From: Niveibacterium sp. SC-1
GTDB taxonomy: Bacteria; Pseudomonadota; Gammaproteobacteria; Burkholderiales; Rhodocyclaceae
Direction of reading: 5' to 3'
Length of the DNA: 64,000 nucleotides
Assembly: GCF_038235435.1 (NCBI RefSeq)
Contig: NZ_CP151275.1
Location: 1,240,001 to 1,304,000 of the forward strand
Shown here: piece after piece, positions 29,798 to 40,594 of the stretch
How the letters are laid out: every line of letters starts with the position of its first letter
How positions within the stretch are numbered: position 1 is the stretch's first letter
Program-made: the position numbers and the translations under genes
Notes under the pieces: model-generated
The model's input: the letters and a program-made list of their open reading frames with translations, nothing else
What the model was told of the DNA's origin: nothing
The model's database searches: none

Positions 29798-32335
29798 ATG
29801 CGGTCGAAGCAACACCCGTTTTTCGCGTTGCGCGGTCTGTGCTTTGGCGCAGCGGTTCTCGCGAGCGATGTCGGCGCGGCGGAACCGGAGCGGACCGACG
29901 AGCGCGAGTTGCCGACAGTGCAGGTGACCGGTTCATCGATTCCGCGTATCGAGGCGGAAGGTCCGGTGCCAGTGGAGGTGATCACCGAGACAGAGATCCG
30001 TCGCACCGGTGCGGCGACGATCAACGAGTTGCTGCGCAGCCTGCCCGTGGTCGACTTCAACGACGCCGGAGAGCTTTCGCCGGACTCGCCCTCCGGATCC
30101 GGCACCGCTCGGATCCGCATGCGTGGCCTCACCGAGAACGATGTGCTGGTCCTGCTCAACGGTCGTCGCCTGCCGCGCAACGCGCTGGCCGATGCGTCCG
30201 GGGCGGCGGACGCAGTCGATGTGAACATGATCCCGCTCGCGGCGATCGAGCGCGTGGAGATCTTCAAAGGCGGCGCCTCCGCCATCTACGGTGCCGATGC
30301 GCTTGCCGGCGTGGTGAACTTCATCACCCGTTCCGACTACCAGGGCGTGGCCGCGCGCACCGGCGGCGGGATCAGCGCGGCCGGCGATGGCGCGGAATAC
30401 CAGCTCGGCCTCACGGCCGGCATCGGCGATCTGGCGCGCGACCGCTACAACCTCACCGTGATCCTGGACGGCTACAAGCGTGATCCGATCTACCGCAGGG
30501 ATCGCAGTTCCTCGGCCAGCGCGGATTTCCGCGCGCGCGGTGGTGGCGACGAGCGCAGCGTCTTCGCGCCGGAGGGCAACCTGCTCGATGCCGACTTCGC
30601 CTTTACCGGGCAGACCGTCCGCCCTTGTCCGGCAGAGCGGACCTCGGACGGCCTGTGCCGCTATGACTTCAACGCCGACATCCTCACCGCCTACAACGGT
30701 GCCAGGCGCGGCAGCCTCACGTTGCTGGGCGAGGCGCGGCTGGCACCGCAGTTACAGGCTTCCGGCGAGCTGGTCTATTCGCAGACCCGCAATCACTTCG
30801 AGAACCATCCGACGCCCGACATCTTTGCTGCGGCCGACGGCAGTGTCTACGCCGGGCGCTTCATGCAGGGCGGACCGCGGATCACCGAGCGCGAATCCGA
30901 GCTCGTGCAGCTGGGGGGCGGCCTGCAAGGCGGCTGGGGCGATCTGGCGCAGGCGCTCCGCTGGGATGTGCATTACAGCTATGGGCGCAGCACCGTCAGC
31001 AATCGCGAAAGCAATGTCTTTGACAGCGAGACCTTCTATCCCGCTGTGCTCGACGGGAGTCTGGATCCCACGCGCGCCGACAACGACCCGGCCCTGGTCG
31101 ACAGCCTGCGCATCAGCCCGGAGCGGCGCGCCCGCTACAGCCTCAACAGCATCGATGCCAAGCTCACCGGACTATTGGGGGAGTGGGGCGAACGCCGCGT
31201 GGACTTTGCGGTCGGGGCGCAATATCTCGGCGAGCGACTGTCCGACCAACCCGATCCCCTGAGTCAGGCGGGACGCGTTGTCGGTAGCGTGCAGCAGGCC
31301 GCGGTGGACGCCGGGCGGGACGCCTTCGCGCTCTTCGCGGAGCTCGATGCGCAGCTCGCGCCCAGCCTGGAGGCCCAACTGGCGGCCCGTTATGACCGCT
31401 ATCCCGACGAAAGCCGCACCAGTCCCAAGCTCGCTCTGCTCTACCGGCCGCTTGACGCGCTCGCGTTGCGCGGCTCCTACGCCCGCAGCTTCCGTGCCCC
31501 GGGGCTCAAGCAGCTGTACGGCGGGCAGGAGCAGGGCGCGATCACGATCGAAGATCCGGCCTGGTGCGCCGCGCAGGGCGTCACGGCCTGCGAGGTGCCG
31601 GCGTATCAGGTCGTAGGCGCTAACGCGGACCTCAAGGCCGAGACCGGCAGTACCTTGAGCCTGGGCGCAACCTGGCAGGTCTGGCGCGATCTGAGTATCG
31701 GGCTGGATTGGTGGCAGCTGCGCAAGAAGGACGCGATCGGCACCAAGTCGCTGGAGCAGGCGCTCGCCGATGGTGACTGGCAGCAGGACGGCGGTTTCTA
31801 CTATGTCGACCAGCGCAATCGCAATGTCGCGGCGACCCGTGTGGAAGGCATCGATCTCGATCTCCGGTTTGCGTGGCGCCTGCCGGGCGCCTGGAGTCTC
31901 AGTCTGCGCGATGCGCTCACGCGCTACTTGCAGCTCGAAGAGCAACTGACGGCGGACAGTCCCTGGGGTGACCGGCTCGGCACCTACGCGACGCCGCGCT
32001 GGCGCAATGTGCTCGGCGCGACGCTCGGGCGTGAGGCCTGGGCGATCACGGCCGCGCTACGCACCACCGGCGGCTTTTCCGATTCCGACGCGTACCTGCC
32101 ACATCTGGCGGATACCCCGCAGGTCGGCGCCTTTGAAGAGCTGGATCTGAACCTGGACTACCACCCGCGCGACGGGTTCTCCTTCTCTGCAGGCGTCCGC
32201 AATCTGCTCGACCGCACGCCGCCCTTCAGCAACCAGAACGCCAGCGGCGCGTCCTACACGCAGATGGGTTTCGCAGAGATCTATTCGAATCGTGGCCGCT
32301 TCTTCTACCTGCGCGCCGAATACGCCTTCCAGTGA
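29798..32335 (+). CDS. TonB-dependent outer-membrane receptor
   Basis: An 845-aa outer-membrane receptor. A signal peptide (about residues 1-27) precedes the plug domain: TVQVTGSSIPRIEAEGPVPVEVI, RMRGLTENDVLVLLNGRRLPR and the plug signature ERVEIFKGGASAIYGADALAGVVNFI. About 600 residues of beta-barrel follow with typical YARSFRAPGLKQLYGG and GVRNLLDRTPPFSNQNA motifs. The C-terminus YLRAEYAFQ carries the usual aromatic near the end, but with one extra Gln. The family imports siderophores, cobalamin, heme, oligosaccharides or other bulky ligands. The IRMRGL/NGRR style resembles receptors of the broad oligosaccharide/peptide subgroup more than siderophore ones. No periplasmic partner, FecIR regulator or riboswitch is seen nearby, so the ligand is unknown. 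Confidence 0.9.
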   Translation: MRSKQHPFFALRGLCFGAAVLASDVGAAEPERTDERELPTVQVTGSSIPRIEAEGPVPVEVITETEIRRTGAATINELLRSLPVVDFNDAGELSPDSPSGSGTARIRMRGLTENDVLVLLNGRRLPRNALADASGAADAVDVNMIPLAAIERVEIFKGGASAIYGADALAGVVNFITRSDYQGVAARTGGGISAAGDGAEYQLGLTAGIGDLARDRYNLTVILDGYKRDPIYRRDRSSSASADFRARGGGDERSVFAPEGNLLDADFAFTGQTVRPCPAERTSDGLCRYDFNADILTAYNGARRGSLTLLGEARLAPQLQASGELVYSQTRNHFENHPTPDIFAAADGSVYAGRFMQGGPRITERESELVQLGGGLQGGWGDLAQALRWDVHYSYGRSTVSNRESNVFDSETFYPAVLDGSLDPTRADNDPALVDSLRISPERRARYSLNSIDAKLTGLLGEWGERRVDFAVGAQYLGERLSDQPDPLSQAGRVVGSVQQAAVDAGRDAFALFAELDAQLAPSLEAQLAARYDRYPDESRTSPKLALLYRPLDALALRGSYARSFRAPGLKQLYGGQEQGAITIEDPAWCAAQGVTACEVPAYQVVGANADLKAETGSTLSLGATWQVWRDLSIGLDWWQLRKKDAIGTKSLEQALADGDWQQDGGFYYVDQRNRNVAATRVEGIDLDLRFAWRLPGAWSLSLRDALTRYLQLEEQLTADSPWGDRLGTYATPRWRNVLGATLGREAWAITAALRTTGGFSDSDAYLPHLADTPQVGAFEELDLNLDYHPRDGFSFSAGVRNLLDRTPPFSNQNASGASYTQMGFAEIYSNRGRFFYLRAEYAFQ

Positions 32336-32414
32336 GGGCCGTGCAGGTCTGTGCAACTACCGCTCAGGTCCGGCTGGCTTCTTGTCGATGCGGCGCGCAC
32401 GGTAAGATTCGCGC

Positions 32415-34034
32415 ATGTCTTCCTCTTCCCTGAACATCGCGGTTGCGCAGATCAACTGTGTCGTCGGAGACCTCTCCGGCAACGCGCAGCGCATCCTCGC
32501 GGCGGCGGCGACCGCCCACGAAGCTGGCGCGGACCTGCTGGTCACGCCCGAGCTGAGCTTGTCCGGCTATCCCGCCGAAGACCTGTTGCTGCGGCCGGAT
32601 TACTACGCCGCCGCTGATCGTGAGTTGCGTGCCCTCGCGCGTGCGCTGCCGGCGATCGCGGTGGTGGTTGGCCATCCGCTCGCCGTAGCCGACACGCGCT
32701 ACAACGCCGCCTCGGTCCTGATGGGCGGCGAGGTGCGTCACACCTATCGCAAGATGCGCCTGCCCAACTACGAGGTCTTCGACGAGGAGCGCTACTTTGA
32801 CGCGGGCGAGGATGCCTGCGTCTTCGTGCTCAACGACGTGCGGGTCGGGCTCAACATCTGCGCGGACGTGTGGGAGTCCGGCGCGGCCGAGGCCGCACGT
32901 GCGGCGGGCGCCGAGATCCTCGTCGCGATCAACGCCTCGCCCTACCACATGAGCAAGCTGCAGCGCCGCCACGAGGTCCTGCGCGAACGCGTGGCGGATA
33001 CGCGGATTCCGGTCGTGTATTGCAACCTCGTGGGTGGCCAGGATGAACTGGTCTTCGACGGCGGCTCGTTTGCCCTGTCGGCCGGCGGTGCCCTGCGTTT
33101 CCAGGCGCCATCCTTCGAGGAGCGCATCGACGTGGTGGAGATGCGCGACGGCGACATCCTCCCGGCCGTCATCGCCTCGCCCACCTCGCTCGAGCAGGAC
33201 GTCTGGTCCGCGCTGGTGATGGGGGTGCGCGACTATCTGGGCAAGAACGGGTTTCCCGGTGCGCTCATCGGCCTCTCCGGCGGCATCGATTCGGCGCTCA
33301 CGCTCTGCGTGGCAGTGGAAGCACTTGGACCCGAGCGCGTGCGCGCGGTGATGATGCCCTCGCCCTACACGGCGCAGATGAGCCTGGATGACTCCCGCCT
33401 GCTGGTTCAGCGATTGGGCGTGCGCTACGACGAGATTCCCATCCAGCCTGCCATGCAGGCTTTCGAGACCCTGCTTGCGCCGCACTTCCAGGGGCTGCCG
33501 GCAGATGCGACCGAAGAGAACTTGCAGGCGCGTATCCGCGGCATGCTGCTGATGGCGCTCTCGAACAAGACGGGCGCCATCGTGCTCACCACCGGCAACA
33601 AGTCCGAGATGGCAGTGGGTTACGCCACGCTCTACGGCGACATGGCGGGCGGCTTCGCGGTCATCAAGGATCTGTTCAAGACCCTTGTCTACCGGCTCTC
33701 GCGCTGGTGCAATCGCAATGGCGAGCTGATCCCGGATAACATCATTACTCGTCCGCCCTCGGCTGAGCTCAAGCCGGACCAGACGGACCAGGACACCCTG
33801 CCGCCCTACGAGGTGCTCGATGCGATCATCGAGGCCTACATGGAACGCGACGAGAGCCCGCGCGAAATCATCGAGCAGGGCTACGCAGAAGCCGACGTGC
33901 GGCGGGTGGTGGGCATGCTCAAGCGCAACGAATACAAGCGGCGCCAGGCGCCGATCGGTGTGCGGGTGACGCGACGCGGCTTCGGCAAGGACTGGCGTTA
34001 CCCGATCACCGCGCGCTACCAGGACGAATACTGA
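32415..34034 (+). CDS. nadE: Glutamine-dependent NAD+ synthetase
   Basis: A 539-aa two-domain enzyme that amidates nicotinic acid adenine dinucleotide to NAD+. Residues 1 to about 260 form a nitrilase-type glutaminase domain whose catalytic triad fits PELSLSGYP (Glu), YRKMRLPNYEVFDE (Lys) and GLNICADVWE (Cys). Residues about 275-539 form the synthetase with PP-loop LIGLSGGIDSALT and TTGNKSEMAVGYATLYGDMAGG. Ammonia would be channelled between them. It sits 42 bp upstream of glnB, a pairing frequent in betaproteobacteria. Confidence 0.95.
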   Translation: MSSSSLNIAVAQINCVVGDLSGNAQRILAAAATAHEAGADLLVTPELSLSGYPAEDLLLRPDYYAAADRELRALARALPAIAVVVGHPLAVADTRYNAASVLMGGEVRHTYRKMRLPNYEVFDEERYFDAGEDACVFVLNDVRVGLNICADVWESGAAEAARAAGAEILVAINASPYHMSKLQRRHEVLRERVADTRIPVVYCNLVGGQDELVFDGGSFALSAGGALRFQAPSFEERIDVVEMRDGDILPAVIASPTSLEQDVWSALVMGVRDYLGKNGFPGALIGLSGGIDSALTLCVAVEALGPERVRAVMMPSPYTAQMSLDDSRLLVQRLGVRYDEIPIQPAMQAFETLLAPHFQGLPADATEENLQARIRGMLLMALSNKTGAIVLTTGNKSEMAVGYATLYGDMAGGFAVIKDLFKTLVYRLSRWCNRNGELIPDNIITRPPSAELKPDQTDQDTLPPYEVLDAIIEAYMERDESPREIIEQGYAEADVRRVVGMLKRNEYKRRQAPIGVRVTRRGFGKDWRYPITARYQDEY

Positions 34035-34415
<381 letters not shown>

Positions 34416-34450
34416 GCGCCACGCGCGACTGCGCGTTGCGTGTCGCCAAA

Positions 34451-34482
34451 AGCAAAAGGCCGCCTGCGGGCGGCCTTTTGCT
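34451..34482. terminator. Bidirectional terminator between glnB and the Smr gene
   Basis: AGCAAAAGGCCGCC-TGCG-GGCGGCCTTTTGCT: a 14-bp perfect stem centred between two convergent genes, with A and T tracts on its flanks, usable from both sides. Confidence 0.92.
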
Positions 34483-34499
34483 TGGCTGGCAGCTGACGC

Positions 34500-35495
34500 T
34501 CAAGCCGGACGCGGCGCGCGCAGGAGTACGAGCACGGCCCCGTCGCCGCCGTCGTGCGGCTTGGCCTGGCAGAAGGCGAGGATCTCCTCGCGCTGGGCCA
34601 GCCAGTTGCGTGAGAGCTGGCGCAACACGCCGATGCGGCCGGGCGAGCCCAGTCCTTTGCCGTGGATCACCCGCACGCAGCGTTCGCCACGCGCAAGCCG
34701 CTGGGCGAGGAACTGGCCCAGTTCGCTGCGCGCCTCGTCACGCGTGAGGCCGTGGAGATCGAGTTCCGCCTGCACCACCCAGCGGCCTCTTCGCAGGTCG
34801 GTCAGCACCCGGCGCGGAATGCCCACACGCAGGAAGGCCGCTTCGTCGCCGATGTCCAGGCGATCTTCGAAACTCAGGGGCGCCTCGATGCTCTCGTGCA
34901 GGACCTGAGCGTCGTCCGCATCGCGTTGGCGGGGCAGCGGTGCGGGGGCCGCGCGCGCGATCTCCACGCGGCCGCTGTCCTTGAGCGCCTGGGCATTACC
35001 CACGGCGTGCTGGAAAAGTGCCGAGGGATCATCGGGCAGCGGCGCGGCGTCGAGCCAGGCGGTCATGTCCTCACCCGCCAGCGGACTGGCTGCGATCTTT
35101 GTCTTCGTTTTCGGTTTGTTCAGGAGGCCAGGATCGACCCGCCCGGTGGGCGCCATGGGCACCACGTCCTCCATCGCGGCGGCCAGCATGCCGGCGTCGC
35201 TTTGGTCCCGCGGCTTGCGGTGGGAGGAGGTCGCTTCGTCGGCGGGCTCGGCCGCCTTGGGGCGCGGAACGGGCGCCGGTTTCGCACGGCCGATCTCGGC
35301 CCGATTGGGCGTCGCGATCGGTGCGACGTCGCGCATGGCCGCGCCGAAGTCGAGGTCTGGCTCCGTGCTCTCGGGTGTGCGGACGAGGAGGGTCCTGCGG
35401 CCCGGGCGCGGCGTGACGGCGGCTTTCGGGACCTGTGCGCGGACTTCGCGCAGGGCATCCAGGCCAGCAGGGCGAGGGGGCTTTTGCGCGGACAT
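34500..35495 (-). CDS. Smr-domain protein (SmrA-like) with triplicated N-terminal module
   Basis: A 331-aa protein ending in a Smr (MutS2 C-terminal-like) domain at about residues 243-328, with the LDLHG motif (245-249) and HGKG (278-281) that form the nucleic-acid cleavage/binding site. Smr proteins of the SmrA/SmrB type act on DNA or on mRNA at collided ribosomes. Upstream lie three related segments at about 49-80, 103-131 and 160-191, each with an Ala/Met amphipathic start, a Pro and a basic RAxPAPxPR-type tail; canonical SmrA proteins have one. The rest of the N-terminus is Pro/Ala/Arg-rich and probably disordered. It is convergent with glnB; trxB follows on the same strand at its upstream side (69 bp). 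Confidence 0.85.
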   Translation of the reverse strand: MSAQKPPRPAGLDALREVRAQVPKAAVTPRPGRRTLLVRTPESTEPDLDFGAAMRDVAPIATPNRAEIGRAKPAPVPRPKAAEPADEATSSHRKPRDQSDAGMLAAAMEDVVPMAPTGRVDPGLLNKPKTKTKIAASPLAGEDMTAWLDAAPLPDDPSALFQHAVGNAQALKDSGRVEIARAAPAPLPRQRDADDAQVLHESIEAPLSFEDRLDIGDEAAFLRVGIPRRVLTDLRRGRWVVQAELDLHGLTRDEARSELGQFLAQRLARGERCVRVIHGKGLGSPGRIGVLRQLSRNWLAQREEILAFCQAKPHDGGDGAVLVLLRAPRPA

Positions 35496-35563
35496 CGGGA
35501 AATCGCTTCCGGGTGGAGGGAGGGGAGGGCGGCGCGCGCGGAATGTGGGCGCCGCCGCTGGCC

Positions 35564-36622
<1,059 letters not shown>

Positions 36623-36702
36623 TTATGCATTGTGCGATAATCCGGCCCCGAAGCCGGCGGGACCGAAGGTCCTGCACCCCAGAATAATTGCCGGAGAGCG
36701 TC

Positions 36703-37374
36703 ATGAGCACTGGCCATACCGTTTCCGTCACCGCCCTGCGGACATTCCCGATTTTCCAGGGCTTGACCGAAGAGCGTCTCCAGTCCGTTGCCCGTTGCGC
36801 CATCATGCGCCGCGCGCCGCGTGGCTCGACCGTGGTGAACGCGGGTGATCGCACTGACTACGTCTATTTCGTACTGACCGGCAGCCTCAAGGTGCTGGTG
36901 AGCGACGAGGACGGCCGCGAAGTGATCCTGACCCTGATCGGACAGGGCGAGATCTTCGGCGAGATGGGCGTGGTCGACGAGGAGCCGCGTTCGGCGACCG
37001 TGGTCGCCGTGTCCGCCTCGGACCTGGTGACAATCTCGAAGGCGGACTTCCGCCGCATCCTGCAGGACAACTTCGAGGTCTCGCTCTTCCTGATGAAGAA
37101 CCTCGCGCGCCGCCTGCGCATGGCCGACCGCAAGATCGAAAGCCTGGCGCTGATGGACGTGTATGGTCGCGTGGCGCGTCTGCTGCTCGACATGGCAGCC
37201 GAGGAAGGCGACAGCCGTATCGTTACCCGCAAGATTTCCAAGCAGGACATCGCCAAGATGATCGGCGCCTCGCGCGAGATGGTCAGCCGCGTGATGAAGG
37301 ACCTGCAGTTGCAGGGCCTGATCCGCGAGACCGACGACGGCATCATCCTGCTGGACAAGATCGAGGAACTTTGA
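36703..37374 (+). CDS. Crp/Fnr-family transcriptional regulator
   Basis: A 223-aa regulator with an N-terminal cyclic-nucleotide-binding fold (beta-roll with GEIFGEMGVVDEEPRSATV; the E87, R96 and S97 positions match the cAMP phosphate/ribose contacts of CRP) and a C-terminal winged helix (residues about 179-200). The recognition helix SREMVSRVMKDL carries R191, E192 and R196, equivalent to CRP R180/E181/R185, so a TGTGA-type half-site is expected. The CRP adenine contacts T127/S128 are replaced by Ala/Asp (ADRKIES), so the ligand may not be cAMP. There is no Fe-S cysteine cluster. It sits between divergent trxB and ftsK, where enterics carry lrp. Confidence 0.88.
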   Translation: MSTGHTVSVTALRTFPIFQGLTEERLQSVARCAIMRRAPRGSTVVNAGDRTDYVYFVLTGSLKVLVSDEDGREVILTLIGQGEIFGEMGVVDEEPRSATVVAVSASDLVTISKADFRRILQDNFEVSLFLMKNLARRLRMADRKIESLALMDVYGRVARLLLDMAAEEGDSRIVTRKISKQDIAKMIGASREMVSRVMKDLQLQGLIRETDDGIILLDKIEEL

Positions 37375-37457
37375 AGCTCCTGATGTCTGCAGCAAGCATC
37401 CAGAAGCGGGGCCGTCGGGCCCCGTTGGCATTACCAGGATAAGGCCAGGACAAGGCG

Positions 37458-39767
37458 ATGCTCTTCTCCGGCCTTTCCCGCGGACCGTCCCAGCCGCTTC
37501 CCGAACGCATGGCCGCCTTGCTGCGCGAGGCGCGCTGGATGCTGCTCGGCGTACTCGGCGTCTTCCTCGGGATGATTCTCTTCGGCTACCGCAAGTCGGA
37601 CCCGGGCTGGTCCCATGCGGTGCGGGTGGATCACGTCGGCAATCCGGGGGGGCGCTTCGGCGCCTGGATGTCGGATCTGCTCTTCTCGCTCTTCGGCCTC
37701 TGCGCCTGGCTCTGGGTGGTGCTGCTCGTGTGGGGGATCTTCGCCGGGCATCGCCACTGGAAGGACAAGCTCAACGGCAGCCGCCGCTCGGCCATCCTGG
37801 TTCTGCTCGGCTTCGCGGTGCTGCTCTTCGGCGGCTCGGCGCTGGAAGCGCTGCGCTTCCATTCCCATCAGGCGGTACTGCCCGGCGAGCCGGGCGGGGT
37901 GGTCGGCATCGAGCTCGCGCGCCTGACGATGAACTATCTTGGCTTCACCGGCGGCACCCTGGTGCTGCTTGCCTTGCTGGCAGCCGGGTCCAGCCTGTTC
38001 TTCGGCTTCTCCTGGATGAACGCGCTCGAACGCCTCGGTGCGCTGATCGAAACCGGCGGCGCGGACGCCTTGCTGCAGTACCGCGCCTGGCAGGATCGCC
38101 GCGCCGGTGAGAAGGTCGCGGTCAAGCGCGAGGAGAAGGTCAAGCGGGAGCGCAAGAAGCGCGCGGATTCGCCCAAGGTGGAGATCCGCATCGAACCCCC
38201 GGCGCCCGAAGTACAGAAGTCCGAACGCGCGGAGAAGGAACGCCAGCAGGTCCTCTTCACCGACCCGACGGCGGGCGGCCTGCCGCCGCTCGCGCTGCTC
38301 GATCCGCCCGCCAACGACGTGGAACCGCCCTCGGTCGAGTCGCTGGAGTACACCTCGCGCCTGATCGAACGCAAGCTCGCCGATTTCGGCGTCGAGGTGA
38401 AGGTGCTCGCCGCCTATCCCGGCCCGGTCATCACGCGCTACGAGATCGAGCCGGCGATCGGCGTCAAGGGCGCGCAGATCGTCAACCTGGTGAAGGATCT
38501 GGCCCGCGCGCTCTCCGTGATGAGCATCCGCGTGGTCGAGACCATCCCGGGCAAGGCCTGCATGGGCCTGGAGTTGCCGAACGCCAAGCGCCAGACCGTG
38601 CGCCTCTCCGAGATCCTCAGCTCCAAGGCTTACCACGACATGGGCTCGCCGCTCTGCGTGGGCCTGGGCAAGGACATCGGCGGCCATCCGGTGGTGGCGG
38701 ATCTGGCCAAGATGCCGCACCTGCTGGTGGCCGGTACGACCGGTTCGGGCAAGTCGGTGGGGATCAACGCGATGATCCTCTCGCTGCTCTACAAGGCCGG
38801 GCCGGACAAGGTGCGACTGATCATGGTCGACCCGAAGATGCTGGAGCTTTCGGTCTACGAAGGCATCCCGCACCTGCTCGCACCCGTCGTGACCGACATG
38901 AAGCACGCCGCGCATGCGCTCAACTGGTGTGTCGGCGAAATGGAGCGACGCTACAAGCTGATGTCCGCGTTAGGCGTGCGCAACCTCGCCGGCTACAACA
39001 AGCAGGTTACCGACGCGCTCAAGGCGGGCAAGCCGCTCACCAATCCCTTCTCGATCACTCCCGAGAGCCCCGAGCCGCTGACCACGATGCCGATGATCGT
39101 GGTGGTCATCGACGAACTCGCCGACCTCATGATGGTGGTCGGCAAGAAGATCGAAGAGCTGATTGCGCGCCTGGCGCAGAAGGCGCGCGCCGCCGGCATC
39201 CACCTCGTGCTCGCGACGCAGCGTCCCTCGGTGGACGTGATCACCGGCCTCATCAAGGCCAACATCCCGACGCGGATGGCCTTCCAGGTTTCGAGCAAGA
39301 TCGACTCGCGCACCATCCTCGATCAGATGGGCGCCGAAGCCCTGCTTGGGATGGGTGACATGCTCTACCTCGCACCTGGCACCGGGCTGCCGACGCGGGT
39401 GCACGGCGCCTACGTGGCCGACGATGAAGTGCACAAGGTGGTCGAACACCTCAAACAGACCGGGGAACCTGACTACGTCGAAGGCATTCTCACCGGGGGT
39501 GGTGGTGAGGACGGCGGCGGCGATCTCTTCGCGCCCGAAGGCGGTGCCGGCGGCGACGAAGGCGAGGCCGATCCCATGTACGACCAGGCGGTCGAAGTCG
39601 TGCTCAAGACGCGTCGGCCCTCCATCTCGCTGGTGCAGCGTCACCTGCGCATCGGCTACAACCGGGCGGCGCGCCTGATCGAACAGATGGAGAAATCCGG
39701 CCTGGTCTCTGCCATGGGCACCAACGGCAACCGCGAAGTGATCGTCCCCGCCAAGGCAGAGGACTGA
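37458..39767 (+). CDS. ftsK: DNA translocase FtsK
   Basis: A 769-aa septal DNA pump. The N-terminus has four membrane helices (from [17 protein letters not shown] to [17 protein letters not shown]), then a short charged linker (residues about 210-280, Lys/Glu/Arg-rich). The motor domain has Walker [17 protein letters not shown] (K432), Walker [16 protein letters not shown] and the arginine-rich [23 protein letters not shown]. The C-terminal gamma winged helix (about 700-769, [22 protein letters not shown]) reads KOPS and activates XerCD. The linker is much shorter than in E. coli. The stop codon abuts a 122-bp hairpin element. Confidence 0.95.
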   Translation: MLFSGLSRGPSQPLPERMAALLREARWMLLGVLGVFLGMILFGYRKSDPGWSHAVRVDHVGNPGGRFGAWMSDLLFSLFGLCAWLWVVLLVWGIFAGHRHWKDKLNGSRRSAILVLLGFAVLLFGGSALEALRFHSHQAVLPGEPGGVVGIELARLTMNYLGFTGGTLVLLALLAAGSSLFFGFSWMNALERLGALIETGGADALLQYRAWQDRRAGEKVAVKREEKVKRERKKRADSPKVEIRIEPPAPEVQKSERAEKERQQVLFTDPTAGGLPPLALLDPPANDVEPPSVESLEYTSRLIERKLADFGVEVKVLAAYPGPVITRYEIEPAIGVKGAQIVNLVKDLARALSVMSIRVVETIPGKACMGLELPNAKRQTVRLSEILSSKAYHDMGSPLCVGLGKDIGGHPVVADLAKMPHLLVAGTTGSGKSVGINAMILSLLYKAGPDKVRLIMVDPKMLELSVYEGIPHLLAPVVTDMKHAAHALNWCVGEMERRYKLMSALGVRNLAGYNKQVTDALKAGKPLTNPFSITPESPEPLTTMPMIVVVIDELADLMMVVGKKIEELIARLAQKARAAGIHLVLATQRPSVDVITGLIKANIPTRMAFQVSSKIDSRTILDQMGAEALLGMGDMLYLAPGTGLPTRVHGAYVADDEVHKVVEHLKQTGEPDYVEGILTGGGGEDGGGDLFAPEGGAGGDEGEADPMYDQAVEVVLKTRRPSISLVQRHLRIGYNRAARLIEQMEKSGLVSAMGTNGNREVIVPAKAED

Positions 39768-39888
39768 GAGTCTGTGAAAAATCTACTGCGCGGCGCAATC
39801 TCGAAACTCCGGTGCTCAAAGTCCTCAAGGACTTCTCCGCTCCTCGTTTCGACCTTGCACCGCTCGCTACGATTTCTTCACAAACTCT
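39767..39888. repeat. 122-bp symmetric hairpin element (MITE-like)
   Basis: The ends are near-perfect inverted repeats: AGAGTCTGTGAA (39767-39778) against TTCACAAACTCT (39877-39888), one mismatch. Inside them TCGAAAC (39801-39807) pairs exactly with GTTTCGA (39846-39852), and the centre is the perfect palindrome AAGTCCT-CA-AGGACTT (39819-39834). All three pairs share the same centre (39826.5-39827.5), so the whole segment folds into one long imperfect hairpin. It has no coding capacity. It fills most of the ftsK-lolA gap directly after the ftsK stop and has the look of a miniature inverted-repeat element or a dispersed intergenic repeat. Confidence 0.65.
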
Positions 39889-39900
39889 GAGTGTTGGGAA

Positions 39901-39918
39901 CGGGCGCGCGAGCGCCCG
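39901..39918. terminator. GC-rich hairpin before lolA
   Basis: CGGGCGC-GCGA-GCGCCCG: a perfect 7-bp stem with a GCGA tetraloop, 40 bp before lolA. No T run follows, so it may attenuate or stabilise rather than terminate. Confidence 0.35.
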
Positions 39919-39957
39919 TCGCGTCCCTCTGAGGCGCATCCATCCGAAGGAATTCCT

Positions 39958-40575
39958 GTGATCCGCATCCAAACCGTTCTTGCCGGCGCGCTGCTGCTGG
40001 CTTCCGTGCAGGCTTCGGCGGCGGGGCTCGACCAGTTGCGCGCTTTCGCCAGCGGCACTCGCTCGGGGCGCACCGATTTTTCCCAGACCGTGGCCGCCCG
40101 CAACGGCAAACCGGGGCAGAAGGCGAGCGGCACCTTCGTCTTCCAGCGGCCGGGGAAATTCCGCTTCAGCTACCTCAAGCCCTACCAGCAGACCATCGTC
40201 GGCGACGGCAAGAAGCTCTGGACCTACGACCACGAACTCAGGCAGGTCACCGTCAAGCCGATGACCGACACGCTCGGCGCCACACCCGCGGCGCTGCTCA
40301 CCGGCGGCGACGATCTGGAGCGCAACTTCACGCTCAAGGACGCTGGCGCGGTGGACGGCGTGGAATGGATCGAGGCCACGCCCAAGCAACAGGAGGCGGG
40401 CTTCGAGAAGGTGCGCATCGGCTTCAAGGGCGGTCAGCCCGTCGAGATGGAGGTGCGCGACAACTTCGCGCAGACCACGCTGCTGCGTTTTGGCAGCTTC
40501 CAGAAGAACGCCAAGACCGACCCCGCCGAATTCCGCTTCGAGGTACCCGCGGGCGCCGACGTGGTCGGCGAGTAA
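39958..40575 (+). CDS. lolA: Outer-membrane lipoprotein carrier protein LolA
   Basis: A 205-aa periplasmic chaperone that carries lipoproteins from LolCDE to LolB. A signal peptide (about residues 1-21, ending ASA) is followed by the LolA fold: [62 protein letters not shown] start at 39958 with AAGGAA five bases upstream. It lies between ftsK and rarA, the same order as in many proteobacteria. Confidence 0.94.
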   Translation: MIRIQTVLAGALLLASVQASAAGLDQLRAFASGTRSGRTDFSQTVAARNGKPGQKASGTFVFQRPGKFRFSYLKPYQQTIVGDGKKLWTYDHELRQVTVKPMTDTLGATPAALLTGGDDLERNFTLKDAGAVDGVEWIEATPKQQEAGFEKVRIGFKGGQPVEMEVRDNFAQTTLLRFGSFQKNAKTDPAEFRFEVPAGADVVGE

Positions 40576-40594
40576 GCGCGGGACGTCCGCTGCC

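Noticed and set aside
29485..32414. Integrative element at tRNA-Thr
   Set aside because: No integrase and no second copy of the tRNA 3' end within the window; only the isolated receptor remains as a weak hint.
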